DNA from: Sneathia sanguinegens
GTDB taxonomy: Bacteria; Fusobacteriota; Fusobacteriia; Fusobacteriales; Leptotrichiaceae
Assembly: GCF_001517935.1 (NCBI RefSeq)
Contig: NZ_LOQF01000001.1
Location: 1-64,000 of the forward strand
Reading direction: 5' to 3'
Length of the DNA stretch: 64,000 nt
The notes beneath the pieces were generated by a model. The model was given only the letters and a program-made list of their open reading frames with translations. It did no database searches and was not told the DNA's origin. Below are positions 54,259 through 62,786 of the stretch, piece after piece (position 1 is the stretch's first letter; every line of letters starts with the position of its first letter). The translations under genes and the position numbers were made by a program.

Positions 54259-55022
54259 AAAAATTAAAATACATACTTTTTCTTATTCCAATAATTTTTT
54301 TAAGAAATCCTTATACAATATCTGATAGTAAAATTTTATTAGCACCAAGTTTTAGAAATATATTAGGTACAGATAATTTAGGAAGAGATATTTATACGAG
54401 ATTATTAATAGGAACTTGTAATACACTTTTGATAGTTTTAATATCTATTGTACTTGCTAGTCTTTTAGGGATTTTATTAGGAGCAATATCTGGGTATTAT
54501 TCAGGAACCTTAGATAATATCATTCAAATGTTTATAGAAATAATATTATCTATACCTTCAATTTTAATAGCAATTTCAGTGATTGTTATAATAGGAGTAG
54601 GGTATAAGGCACTAATTTTGGCAATAATGTTAATGTATTTACCTTCAATAACAAATTATTCAAGAGGACTTTTTATTAAAGAAAAAGATAAGGAATATAT
54701 AATAGCTGCAAAGACATATGGAGTTAAAAGTTTTAGGATAATAACAAGGCATATATTACCTAATATTGCAAAATACATATTTTTGAACTTTGAAATTAAT
54801 TTTTCAAAGGCAATTTTAACTGAAGCAGGACTTGGTTTTTTAGGTATAGGAATAGATCCTTCTATACCAACACTAGGAAATATGCTAAATAGCTCTCAAA
54901 CATATTTTTTAACAGCTCCTTGGTTTCCACTATTTCCTGGTCTGACTATAATATACATAGTCTATTTGGTTAATAATTTTAGTTTGAAAAAAGGAAAAAA
55001 ACATGGAAGAATTAGAAATTGA
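54255..55022 (+). CDS. Peptide/nickel-type ABC transporter permease (NikC/DppC type)
   Basis: A 255-aa second permease, short at the N terminus for the family. Family marks: NILGTDNLGRDIYTRLLIGT, LGILLGAISGYYSGTLDNI, the EAA loop YIIAAKTYGVKSFRIITRHI and ILTEAGLGFLGIGIDPSIPT. It overlaps the upstream gene by 4 nt and the ATPase by 20 nt, so the three are coupled. Confidence 0.9.
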   Translation: MKKLKYILFLIPIIFLRNPYTISDSKILLAPSFRNILGTDNLGRDIYTRLLIGTCNTLLIVLISIVLASLLGILLGAISGYYSGTLDNIIQMFIEIILSIPSILIAISVIVIIGVGYKALILAIMLMYLPSITNYSRGLFIKEKDKEYIIAAKTYGVKSFRIITRHILPNIAKYIFLNFEINFSKAILTEAGLGFLGIGIDPSIPTLGNMLNSSQTYFLTAPWFPLFPGLTIIYIVYLVNNFSLKKGKKHGRIRN

Positions 55023-55725
55023 AAATTTGAATGTTACAATAGATTCAGAACATTTACTTAAAAATATTTGTATAAAGATTAATAAAAATGAAGTTGTAGG
55101 AATATTGGGAGAATCTGGTAGTGGAAAAACACTAACAACAAAATTTATGTTAAATATTTTACCAGAAAAAGCTATTGTAAGTTATGATAAATATATTAAA
55201 AATACAAGTATAGGTGCAATATTTCAAAATGCCTTTATAGTTTTTAATCCGACTATTAAACTTGGTAGACAATTGAAACATTTATACAAATCACACTATA
55301 ATACTTTAAAGGGTTTTGATGAAAAAATAGAAGAAATATTTAAACAAGTTGGCTTAGATAAAAAAGATTTTTTAAAAAAATATTCTTTTGAATGTAGTGG
55401 TGGAGAAAGGCAAAGATTAGCTATAGCAGGAGCTTTGATAGGTAATCCTGGTATTTTAATAGCTGATGAAGTGACTACAGCTCTTGATACGGATACCAAA
55501 AATGAAGTTCTCAATTTGTTAAATAAGATTAGAGAAAAAACTTCTATCATATATATTTCACATGAAGTTAATACAATGAGAAATTTTGTAGATAGAATTT
55601 ATGTGGTATATAAGGGTGAAATTATTGAAGAAAATAGTACAAAAGAGATTTTTGAAAATCCAAAACAAGAATATACGAAAAAATTAGTAGAATTAGCTAA
55701 TAAATATAGCGATGATTTAAATTGA
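55003..55725 (+). CDS. Peptide/nickel-type ABC transporter ATPase
   Basis: A 240-aa single nucleotide-binding domain: Walker A GESGSGKTLTT, Q-loop IFQNAFIVFNPTIKLGRQ, signature ECSGGERQRLAIAGALIGNP, Walker B LIADEVTTALD, and the switch His in ISHEVNTM. It ends without the Opp-type C-terminal extension. Operons of this kind normally encode two ATPases and a binding protein; here only one ATPase is present, so it may form a homodimer, and the binding protein must be elsewhere. The gene is 14 nt before uppP. Confidence 0.9.
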   Translation: MEELEIENLNVTIDSEHLLKNICIKINKNEVVGILGESGSGKTLTTKFMLNILPEKAIVSYDKYIKNTSIGAIFQNAFIVFNPTIKLGRQLKHLYKSHYNTLKGFDEKIEEIFKQVGLDKKDFLKKYSFECSGGERQRLAIAGALIGNPGILIADEVTTALDTDTKNEVLNLLNKIREKTSIIYISHEVNTMRNFVDRIYVVYKGEIIEENSTKEIFENPKQEYTKKLVELANKYSDDLN

Positions 55726-55739
55726 AAAAGGAGAAATAG

Positions 55740-56513
55740 ATGTTTTTACAAATAATAAAAGTATTGATTTTAAGCTTTATAGAAGGATTAACAGAATTTA
55801 TACCTGTTAGTAGTACAGGGCATATGATATTAATAGAACATTTTTTGAAATTATCAACTAATAAAAATTTTGTTAATTCTTTTGAAATAATTATACAACT
55901 AGGTGCTATTTTATCCGTAGTAATATATTTCAGAAAAAAAATATTTCCTATAAATATTTGTTTGTGGACAAAGATAATAATAGCAATGTTGCCTGCAGCT
56001 GTAATAGGAGTTTTAGCAGACGACTTTATAGATGCTCATTTATTCAATGTATATGTTGTGGTAGCAATGCTAATAATTTATGGAGTAATTTTAATATTTT
56101 TGGAAAAAATTACAAAGAATAAAAAAATTGAAAATTTAACACAAATTTCATATAAAAAAGCATTTATTATAGGTTTATTTCAATGTTTAGCAATGATACC
56201 TGGAACTTCAAGATCTGCTGCTACTATAATGGGAGCAATGTTAATGGGAATTTCAAGAATAGCAGCAACTGAGTTTTCATTCTTCTTGGCAATTCCAACA
56301 ATGTTAGGTGCGACTGCTTTAAAATTATTGAAAATTAAAAGTATGGGAGCAATGGAATTATCATTAATAGCCTTAGGTTTTGTTCTTTCCTTTATATTTG
56401 CCTATATATTCATTGCTATATTTATGGATTATATAAAAAAGCACAATTTTAAAATATTTGGATATTATAGAATAATTCTTGGAATAATTGTTGCAATAAT
56501 ATTAGTTAGATAG
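55740..56513 (+). CDS. uppP: Undecaprenyl-diphosphatase (UppP/BacA)
   Basis: A 257-aa, eight-segment membrane enzyme that recycles the undecaprenyl carrier for peptidoglycan and O-antigen-like synthesis and gives low-level bacitracin resistance. The catalytic motifs are present: EGLTEFIPVSSTGHMIL (with the Glu-rich E-G-x-T-E) and IPGTSRSAATIMGAM (Arg and Ser). AAGGAGAAA precedes ATG 55740. It links the ABC operon to the cell-wall cluster that follows. Confidence 0.95.
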   Translation: MFLQIIKVLILSFIEGLTEFIPVSSTGHMILIEHFLKLSTNKNFVNSFEIIIQLGAILSVVIYFRKKIFPINICLWTKIIIAMLPAAVIGVLADDFIDAHLFNVYVVVAMLIIYGVILIFLEKITKNKKIENLTQISYKKAFIIGLFQCLAMIPGTSRSAATIMGAMLMGISRIAATEFSFFLAIPTMLGATALKLLKIKSMGAMELSLIALGFVLSFIFAYIFIAIFMDYIKKHNFKIFGYYRIILGIIVAIILVR

Positions 56514-56531
56514 GTGAATGATAGGTAGAAT

Positions 56532-57044
56532 ATGAAAAAAATAATATTTGCAATACTTTGTATAGTTGGTGTTATCTATATTTCTAAATATCTTGATATA
56601 ATAAATCCAAGTGATACTTCAGAAAAAGTAGAAATAAATGAAAATGTTGTATATAAGGAATATAACACTCAAAAAAAGAAAAGTATAAATGATATAAGCT
56701 ATTCTGATATGAAGTCAGTAGGTATATCAAAGAAAAAAATGGATAAATTTATGTTGTATAAAGATTATATGGGAGCTATAGAAAAACTTGAAGATCTTAA
56801 TGTTATCCCCAGAGTTAGTGATGAGGATATAGCAAAATTAAACAAGATATATATAGATTCCAAAAATGTTAGTTATAAGGAACATAATATAAATAAGGCG
56901 ACAGAAATGGAACTTAAATTTTTAGGCTTGAGTAATAGTAGCATAAAGAAAATAAAGAAAAAAGGTAAAATAAAAAATATGTTTGAATTAAAAGAGCTTA
57001 TTAATTCAGATTATAACAATATAAAGGGTGCTATTACTTTTTAA
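56532..57044 (+). CDS. Membrane-anchored helix-hairpin-helix protein (ComEA-like)
   Basis: A 170-aa protein with an N-terminal anchor or signal (MKKIIFAILCIVGVIYISKY) and two weakly conserved helix-hairpin-helix regions: about 55-90 (INDISYSDMKSVGISKKKMD) and about 120-170 (NINKATEMELKFLGLSNSSI, KNMFELKELI). The second matches the ComEA pattern in which N.A...EL..L.G......I. precedes a DL..I. stretch. ComEA binds incoming DNA during transformation, but the hairpin glycines are incomplete, so function is uncertain. No other competence gene is nearby. Confidence 0.55.
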   Translation: MKKIIFAILCIVGVIYISKYLDIINPSDTSEKVEINENVVYKEYNTQKKKSINDISYSDMKSVGISKKKMDKFMLYKDYMGAIEKLEDLNVIPRVSDEDIAKLNKIYIDSKNVSYKEHNINKATEMELKFLGLSNSSIKKIKKKGKIKNMFELKELINSDYNNIKGAITF

Positions 57045-57057
57045 AAAGCATTAATTA

Positions 57058-57066
57058 TGGTATAAT
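57058..57066 (+). promoter_or_regulatory. Extended -10 promoter before the cell-wall cluster
   Basis: TGGTATAAT (57058-57066), 17 nt before ATG 57083. No convincing -35. Confidence 0.55.
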
Positions 57067-57082
57067 ACAGTTTGGAGTAATT

Positions 57083-58069
57083 ATGAAAACGATTTTTGAT
57101 TATTTAAAAAATAATAATGATGAATTAAAAGAAACTAATTTTACAGCAGTAGATGCTTTAATTTTAGCTAGAATTTCTTATTTACCATTACAACATCTAT
57201 TGAAAAAAGATGAAAAAAAGCCTTTAATTGAGCTTTTTGAAATATTAACTTGTTTTAGAGATGAATTTTTTGTTGTAGAAGATGACAGAAAATTTGTCAA
57301 TTTTTTACTAAAAAATAAAAGATTTTCTAAATGTATGCTAAGTTACTGCGTAAATGAAGTAGATACTACTGATTGCATGCAATTTGGAGCAGTTTTAATA
57401 GACATAGGTTTTGCAAAATATGTGTCATTTAAAGGCACAGATAGGAGCTTAGTAGGTATAAAAGAAGACTTAGATATGTCATATAAGGAAATTCCAGCTC
57501 AAAAAAAAGCTTTGAAATATTTGGAAAATATTTTAGCAAAGACAGAAGGTAAATTCATTGTAGGTGGACATTCAAAAGGTGGAAATATGGCTATTTATTC
57601 TTGCATTTACTTAGATCCTGAGGATAAGAAAAGAATAATAAAAATATATAATTTTGATGGACCAGGTTTTTTACAAACAGTGCTAGATGAAGAAGGGTAT
57701 ATAGAAATATTAGATAAAATAGAAACAATTTTACCAACTTCAGCTTTTATAGGTTTGCTTTTAGAAAGAAAAGAAAAAGTAAAAATAGTTAATAGTGATA
57801 GTTTCTTTGTAATGCAACATGATATTTATTCATGGGAAGTTAAGGGAAAAGATTTTGCCTATTTGAAATCATTGACTAATATAAGTAAAACAATGAATAA
57901 GTCTATAGATATTTGGCTAAAAGAAATAAGCAAAGAAGAAAGAATGGAATTTATAGATAAACTATATGCTTTGGCTAAAGAAAAAAAGATAAAGAATATA
58001 AAAGAATTAGATTTAAGATTAGTATCAAAATTATTTAATACAGTTATAAAAAATATAAAATTTAGATAG
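57083..58069 (+). CDS. DUF2974 (Mbeg1-like) alpha/beta-hydrolase
   Basis: A 328-aa lipase-like protein of the DUF2974 family. It shows SFKGTDRSLVGIKEDLDMSY (oxyanion region), the nucleophile elbow VGGHSKGGNMAIY (Ser about 173), a following Asp in IYNFDGPGFL and a C-terminal His in MQHDIYSWEV, giving a complete Ser-Asp-His set. The substrate is unknown; relatives are found widely in Firmicutes and Fusobacteria. No signal peptide. It has its own -10 and is 11 nt from murF, so it may lead the cell-wall operon. Confidence 0.8.
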   Translation: MKTIFDYLKNNNDELKETNFTAVDALILARISYLPLQHLLKKDEKKPLIELFEILTCFRDEFFVVEDDRKFVNFLLKNKRFSKCMLSYCVNEVDTTDCMQFGAVLIDIGFAKYVSFKGTDRSLVGIKEDLDMSYKEIPAQKKALKYLENILAKTEGKFIVGGHSKGGNMAIYSCIYLDPEDKKRIIKIYNFDGPGFLQTVLDEEGYIEILDKIETILPTSAFIGLLLERKEKVKIVNSDSFFVMQHDIYSWEVKGKDFAYLKSLTNISKTMNKSIDIWLKEISKEERMEFIDKLYALAKEKKIKNIKELDLRLVSKLFNTVIKNIKFR

Positions 58070-58080
58070 GAATAGAAGAC

Positions 58081-59298
58081 ATGAAAAAAAGCGAGATATT
58101 TCAAGAACTTCTTGAAAGTAATTTTAATTTTAGTGGAACAGTATGTATAGATTCAAGATTACTAAAAAAAGGAGATATATTTTTTGCAATAAGAAAGGGT
58201 AATGCTTATGTAGAAAGTGCAATACAAAAAGGTTGCTATCCAATTTATGATGAGGGCGAATATATACAAGGTAAAAAAGTTGATGACACAGTAGCATATA
58301 TGCAAAAGTTAGCTAGTGAATATAGAAATAGATTGAAAGCAACAGTTATAGGAATTACAGGTAGTAATGGTAAGACAACTGTTAAAGATGTTGTGGCATA
58401 TTTACTAGAAAATTCATACAAAACTGAGGGAAATCATAATAATTTAATAGGTGAACCTTTGACTATACTTAATTGCCCAATAGAAGCAAAATATTTAGTT
58501 CTTGAAATGGGAATGAGTGCTATTAATGAAATAGATAGGCTAGCAAGTATAGCAAAGCCTGATTATAGTATAATAACAAATATAGGGGATTCACATTTAG
58601 AATTTTTAAAGACTCATGAAAATGTATTTCGTGCAAAATGTGAAATAATACCACACACAAAAAAAAGTGTAGTTGTTAGTGGAGAAGATAAGTATTTAAA
58701 GACTTTAGATATGAAAAATATTATAAAAGTAAAACTTGGAGAGTATAAAATAAGTGACTATGGTTCAGAATTTATTTTTTCTAATATAAAATATAAGACT
58801 AATTTATATGGTAGACATAATGCTTTAGATATTTGTTTGGCATTGGCACTTCTTAAAGAAATGAATGAAAAAATTGATAAGAAAAAAATAGAAAATTTAA
58901 AAATAACAGATATGCGATTTCAGATAATAGAAAAAAATGCTAAAACATATATTAATGATGCGTACAATGCTGCACCTAAATCAATGGAAAGTTCTCTTTT
59001 AACACTTAATGAAATATTCAAAGATAAGAAAAAATATTTAGTTCTAGGGGATATGTTGGAATTAGGTGAAAATGAAATTAAATATCATGAAGATTTAGCA
59101 AAAGTATTAGATAAAATAAATTATGAGAAAGTATATCTTTATGGACCTTTAATGAAACATCTTAAAGCAAAAAATTGTGTTTATGTAGCTGATAAAAAAC
59201 AAATAAAAGACGAACTTGATAAATTAAGCAATATAATTGTATTTTTAAAGGGGTCAAGAGGTATGAGATTAGAAGAAATAATAGGAGATGATGATTAG
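58081..59298 (+). CDS. murF: UDP-N-acetylmuramoyl-tripeptide:D-Ala-D-Ala ligase
   Basis: A 405-aa Mur ligase adding D-Ala-D-Ala to the cytoplasmic peptidoglycan precursor. N-terminal domain with CIDSRLLKKGDIFFAIRKGN, ATP loop GITGSNGKTTVKD (about 96-108), LVLEMGMSAINEIDRLASIA, the conserved NIGDSHLEFLKTHENV, and domain 3 with NDAYNAAPKSMESSL and LVLGDMLELG. GAATAGAAGAC precedes ATG 58081. It abuts mraY with a 1-nt overlap. Confidence 0.96.
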   Translation: MKKSEIFQELLESNFNFSGTVCIDSRLLKKGDIFFAIRKGNAYVESAIQKGCYPIYDEGEYIQGKKVDDTVAYMQKLASEYRNRLKATVIGITGSNGKTTVKDVVAYLLENSYKTEGNHNNLIGEPLTILNCPIEAKYLVLEMGMSAINEIDRLASIAKPDYSIITNIGDSHLEFLKTHENVFRAKCEIIPHTKKSVVVSGEDKYLKTLDMKNIIKVKLGEYKISDYGSEFIFSNIKYKTNLYGRHNALDICLALALLKEMNEKIDKKKIENLKITDMRFQIIEKNAKTYINDAYNAAPKSMESSLLTLNEIFKDKKKYLVLGDMLELGENEIKYHEDLAKVLDKINYEKVYLYGPLMKHLKAKNCVYVADKKQIKDELDKLSNIIVFLKGSRGMRLEEIIGDDD

Positions 59299-60386
59299 TG
59301 CTATATTTTATACAACTTTTTTTCATAAATAATCTATCAATATTAAGAATATTTAAATCAATAGCAATAAGAGGAGCAGTAGCATTTTTTATCTCCCTTT
59401 TTATAATGCTGATTTTCGGACAAACATTTATTAATTATTTAAGAAAGAAAAAGATGGGTGATACCATTAGAGAAGAAGGACCTAGTACACATTTTAGTAA
59501 GGCTGGAACTCCAACAATGGGTGGTATAATGATAATTTTTTCAATAATAGTATCAATGTTAATAAGTGGGAATTTTACAAATAAATTTACAATCTTTTTG
59601 GTACTTATGACAATTCTATTTACTACAATAGGAGCTTATGATGATTATTTGAAGTTAACAAAGAGTAAAAATGGTTTATCAGGTAGAAAAAAACTTATAG
59701 GTCAATTGATTATGACTCTTATAACATATATCTTTATATATCATTTTGGTTTAGTTAATAAGACAATAGATTTTGCTATTATAAATCCCTTTATTAAATT
59801 ATCATATTTGTACATAGGGCCTATAGTTTTCTTGATATTTATGGCAATTGTAATATTAGGTTCATCAAATGCAGTTAATTTGACAGATGGTTTAGATGGC
59901 TTAGTTAGTGGACCTATAATGATAGTTAGTATAATATTTTTAATGGTTTCATATTTTACAGGCCATAAAGAATTAGCACAGTATCTAAATATTTACTATA
60001 TTGAAGGAGCTGGTGAAATAGCAGTATATTTATCTTCTGTAATAGGTGCAGTTATTGGCTTTCTTTGGTATAATTTTTATCCAGCTCAAGTATTTATGGG
60101 AGATACAGGTTCTCTAACCTTGGGTGGAATACTTGGAATGATAGCTATATTTGTAAAACAAGAGTTATTACTACCAATAGCAGGTTTTGTATTTATTATG
60201 GAAGCTTTGTCTGTAATTATACAAGTTGGATATTATAAGAAATATAAGAAAAGAATTTTTAGAATGGCACCAATACATCACCATTTTGAAATGGGAGGTC
60301 TAGCAGAAACTAAGGTAACTATTAGATTCTGGATAGTTACTATAATTACATGTATAATAGCATTTATGATACTTAAAATTAGATAG
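59298..60386 (+). CDS. mraY: Phospho-N-acetylmuramoyl-pentapeptide transferase
   Basis: A 362-aa, ten-segment enzyme making lipid I. Conserved: GPSTHFSKAGTPTMGGIMII, AYDDYLKLTKSKNGLSGRKK, the catalytic NAVNLTDGLDGLVSGP, VFMGDTGSLTLGG and MAPIHHHFEMGG. The start is GTG 59298, whose G is the last base of the murF TAG stop. GGAGATGATGA upstream acts as RBS. Confidence 0.96.
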   Translation: MLYFIQLFFINNLSILRIFKSIAIRGAVAFFISLFIMLIFGQTFINYLRKKKMGDTIREEGPSTHFSKAGTPTMGGIMIIFSIIVSMLISGNFTNKFTIFLVLMTILFTTIGAYDDYLKLTKSKNGLSGRKKLIGQLIMTLITYIFIYHFGLVNKTIDFAIINPFIKLSYLYIGPIVFLIFMAIVILGSSNAVNLTDGLDGLVSGPIMIVSIIFLMVSYFTGHKELAQYLNIYYIEGAGEIAVYLSSVIGAVIGFLWYNFYPAQVFMGDTGSLTLGGILGMIAIFVKQELLLPIAGFVFIMEALSVIIQVGYYKKYKKRIFRMAPIHHHFEMGGLAETKVTIRFWIVTIITCIIAFMILKIR

Positions 60387-60397
60387 GAAGTAAGAAA

Positions 60398-61648
60398 ATG
60401 AAGTATATAGTATTTGGTTTAGGAATTAGTGGTAAGGGAGCAATACAATTATTAGAAAAAAAGAAATTAGAATATATAGTTGTAGATGATAAATTAGGAA
60501 TAAGTAGTGAAGAAGCAAAAAAATTAACAGCTAAGACTGATATTGTGATTAAAAGTCCCGGTATTTCATGGAAAAATACCTATTTACAATATTGTTTAGA
60601 AAATAAAATTAAGATTATATCTGAAATAGATCTAGCATTAAAATATATAAATCCGAATACAAAAATTATAGCAGTTACTGGTACAAATGGTAAAACAACA
60701 GTGGTTACTAAAATATATGAATTACTAAAATATGTAGGATATAAAGCAAGTTTGGGTGGAAATGAAGGACATTCATTAGCTAAAATTGTAGCAGATGGAA
60801 AAGATCAAGACTTTGTTGTGTTAGAGATGAGCAGTTATCAATTAGAAAATAAACCTACAATAAAGCCATATATTGCCTTGGTAACTAATTTAACACCAGA
60901 CCATTTATTAAGATATGATAGTGTAGACGAATACTATAATACAAAGATGAATATATTTTCAAATCAAGATGAAAAAGATTATGCTATTATAAATCAAGAA
61001 GATAAAGAATTTAAAAGAATATTTAAAGGAACTCGTGCAAAAATAGTTGCAATGAATGCTAATAAGGACTTTTTAAACTTTGATACAGTATTAAAGGGAA
61101 AACATAATATTCAAAATATGTTAAATATTGTAACTGTAGCTAAGATATTAAATATAGATGAAAGTAAAATAAAAGAATTTTTACAAAAAACTAAACCTTT
61201 GGAACATAGAATGGAAGTATTTTTTAAGGTTAAAAATACTAGTTTCATAAATGATTCTAAGGGAACAAATGTAGAATCAACACTTTTTGCAATAGATGCA
61301 TACAAGAATAAAAAGCTTTATTTAATTTGTGGAGGACAGGATAAAAAAATAGATAACTCAAAATTATTTGAAGCTATATATAAATATTGCAATTTTGTCT
61401 ATTTGATAGGAGAAAATGCACACTTATATGAGGAAGATTTTAAGAAAAATTCATATAAAAACTATATTAATCTAAATAATTTAGAAAATGTGGTTAAATA
61501 TATAAAAGAAAAAGTTGATTTAGATGAAGAAAAATATATACTTTTAAGTCCTGCTACAGCAAGTTTTGATCAATATAAAAGTTTTGAAAAAAGAGGAGAA
61601 CATTTTAAAGAATTAGTTAAAAAATATTTTGGAGGAATAAATGAATGA
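60398..61648 (+). CDS. murD: UDP-N-acetylmuramoyl-alanine:D-glutamate ligase
   Basis: A 416-aa ligase adding D-Glu. N-terminal Rossmann domain (VFGLGISGKGAIQLLEKKK), ATP loop AVTGTNGKTTVVTK, LGGNEGHSLAKI (usual GN-G-P), the substrate block VLEMSSYQLENKPTIKPYIA and LTPDHLLRYDSVDEYYNTKM, LEHRMEVFFKV, FINDSKGTNVEST and the C-terminal LICGGQDKKIDNS and LSPATASFDQYKSFEKRGEH. AGGAAGTAAG precedes ATG 60398. It overlaps ftsW by 8 nt. Confidence 0.96.
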   Translation: MKYIVFGLGISGKGAIQLLEKKKLEYIVVDDKLGISSEEAKKLTAKTDIVIKSPGISWKNTYLQYCLENKIKIISEIDLALKYINPNTKIIAVTGTNGKTTVVTKIYELLKYVGYKASLGGNEGHSLAKIVADGKDQDFVVLEMSSYQLENKPTIKPYIALVTNLTPDHLLRYDSVDEYYNTKMNIFSNQDEKDYAIINQEDKEFKRIFKGTRAKIVAMNANKDFLNFDTVLKGKHNIQNMLNIVTVAKILNIDESKIKEFLQKTKPLEHRMEVFFKVKNTSFINDSKGTNVESTLFAIDAYKNKKLYLICGGQDKKIDNSKLFEAIYKYCNFVYLIGENAHLYEEDFKKNSYKNYINLNNLENVVKYIKEKVDLDEEKYILLSPATASFDQYKSFEKRGEHFKELVKKYFGGINE

Positions 61649-62786
61649 TATAGAAAAAAGAAAAAGGAAAATATTAATTTGCTTATTTCTTCTAACACTT
61701 ATTGGCTTGATATTTGTTGGTAGTTTATCGCAACCAGATGCAGAGTACAATAGTGGAAATAAATTAAAATATTTTTATGCATATATTGCCTACATAGTTA
61801 TAGGAGTAGGTATGGGTAGTATAACTTATGTTTTTAATTTTATTGTTGAAATTGTTGTAAAAAATAAATTTAAAAGAATTATTATATCAGGTCTATTTGG
61901 AGTTATTATAGTAGGTTTATCAATTTGGGTTTTATGGAAGGGAGTCAGTATTAACGGAGCAACTAGATGGATAAGAATTGGAAGCTTTACTATACAGCCT
62001 TCTGAATTAATGAAACCTTTAGTAATATATATTTTTGCTACCCTATTTTCTGAAACAAAATTATTAATAGATTGGGGCATTATTACTTTTAAGGAAGAAA
62101 CAAAATTATTAATAGGTTGGGGCATTATTACTTTTTTTGTAGTTGGTATTGTAGTTTTACAAAAATCAAAGACTTCGGCTATTCAATTGGCTCTAATATC
62201 TTATCTTATGCTTTGTATTTGCAGTAAGGTGAAAGAAATAAAAAAATTTATATTTGGAGCTGTAGGTCTATTCGGCGGTATAATTGGTATAATGATTATA
62301 AAAGATTATAGTACAAATAGGTTGAATAATTTTTTAAATGGTAGCTCTGTTCAAGTAAATGCTGCTATTTTAGCAATAAAAAGTGGTGGTATTTTTGGTC
62401 GAGGTATAGGAAATGGACTTCAAAAATATTTCTATTTACCAGAAGCACATAATGACTATGTATTTGCTTCAATTTGCGAAGAAGGGGGCTTGATATTTGC
62501 TGCATTAATAATAATAATATTTGTAGTTTTAATATTTAATATGTTAGTAATAGCATTTAAAATGAAAGAATCTTTTAATAAATATTTGATTTATGGGGTT
62601 ATATTTTCAATATTAAATCAAGCAATTTTAAATATTGGAATTAATCTTAATTGCCTACCATCAACAGGAATTACTTTACCCTTTATAAGTTATGGAGGAA
62701 GTTCTTATGTTTCTAATATGATTTGTATGGGTTTACTGTTTTCGGCAATAAATATAGCCCAAGCTAAGAAAGGAATGTATCAATGA
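61641..62786 (+). CDS. ftsW: FtsW/RodA-type SEDS peptidoglycan polymerase with internal duplication
   Basis: A 381-aa SEDS-family membrane protein that polymerises lipid II with its class B penicillin-binding partner. Marks: NGATRWIRIGSFTIQPSELM, GIGNGLQKYFYLPEAHNDYV with FASICEEGG, and the C-terminal NCLPSTGITLPFISYGGSSY. Position between murD and murG favours FtsW over RodA. Residues about 137-164 contain a tandem repeat, ETKLLIDWGIITF then ETKLLIGWGIITF, from a 45-bp duplication in the DNA. The frame is kept; whether the extra 15 residues harm the protein is unknown. Overlaps murD and murG. Confidence 0.92.
   Translation: MNDIEKRKRKILICLFLLTLIGLIFVGSLSQPDAEYNSGNKLKYFYAYIAYIVIGVGMGSITYVFNFIVEIVVKNKFKRIIISGLFGVIIVGLSIWVLWKGVSINGATRWIRIGSFTIQPSELMKPLVIYIFATLFSETKLLIDWGIITFKEETKLLIGWGIITFFVVGIVVLQKSKTSAIQLALISYLMLCICSKVKEIKKFIFGAVGLFGGIIGIMIIKDYSTNRLNNFLNGSSVQVNAAILAIKSGGIFGRGIGNGLQKYFYLPEAHNDYVFASICEEGGLIFAALIIIIFVVLIFNMLVIAFKMKESFNKYLIYGVIFSILNQAILNIGINLNCLPSTGITLPFISYGGSSYVSNMICMGLLFSAINIAQAKKGMYQ
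62052..62135 (+). repeat. 45-bp in-frame tandem duplication inside ftsW
   Basis: Copy 1 (62052-62090) and copy 2 (62097-62135) are 39 bases with a single mismatch (A versus G at 62071/62116) and a 45-bp period, an exact multiple of three. Confidence 0.93.

Noticed and set aside
55296-55550. Minus-strand frame opposite the ABC ATPase
   Set aside because: Antisense shadow with no RBS.
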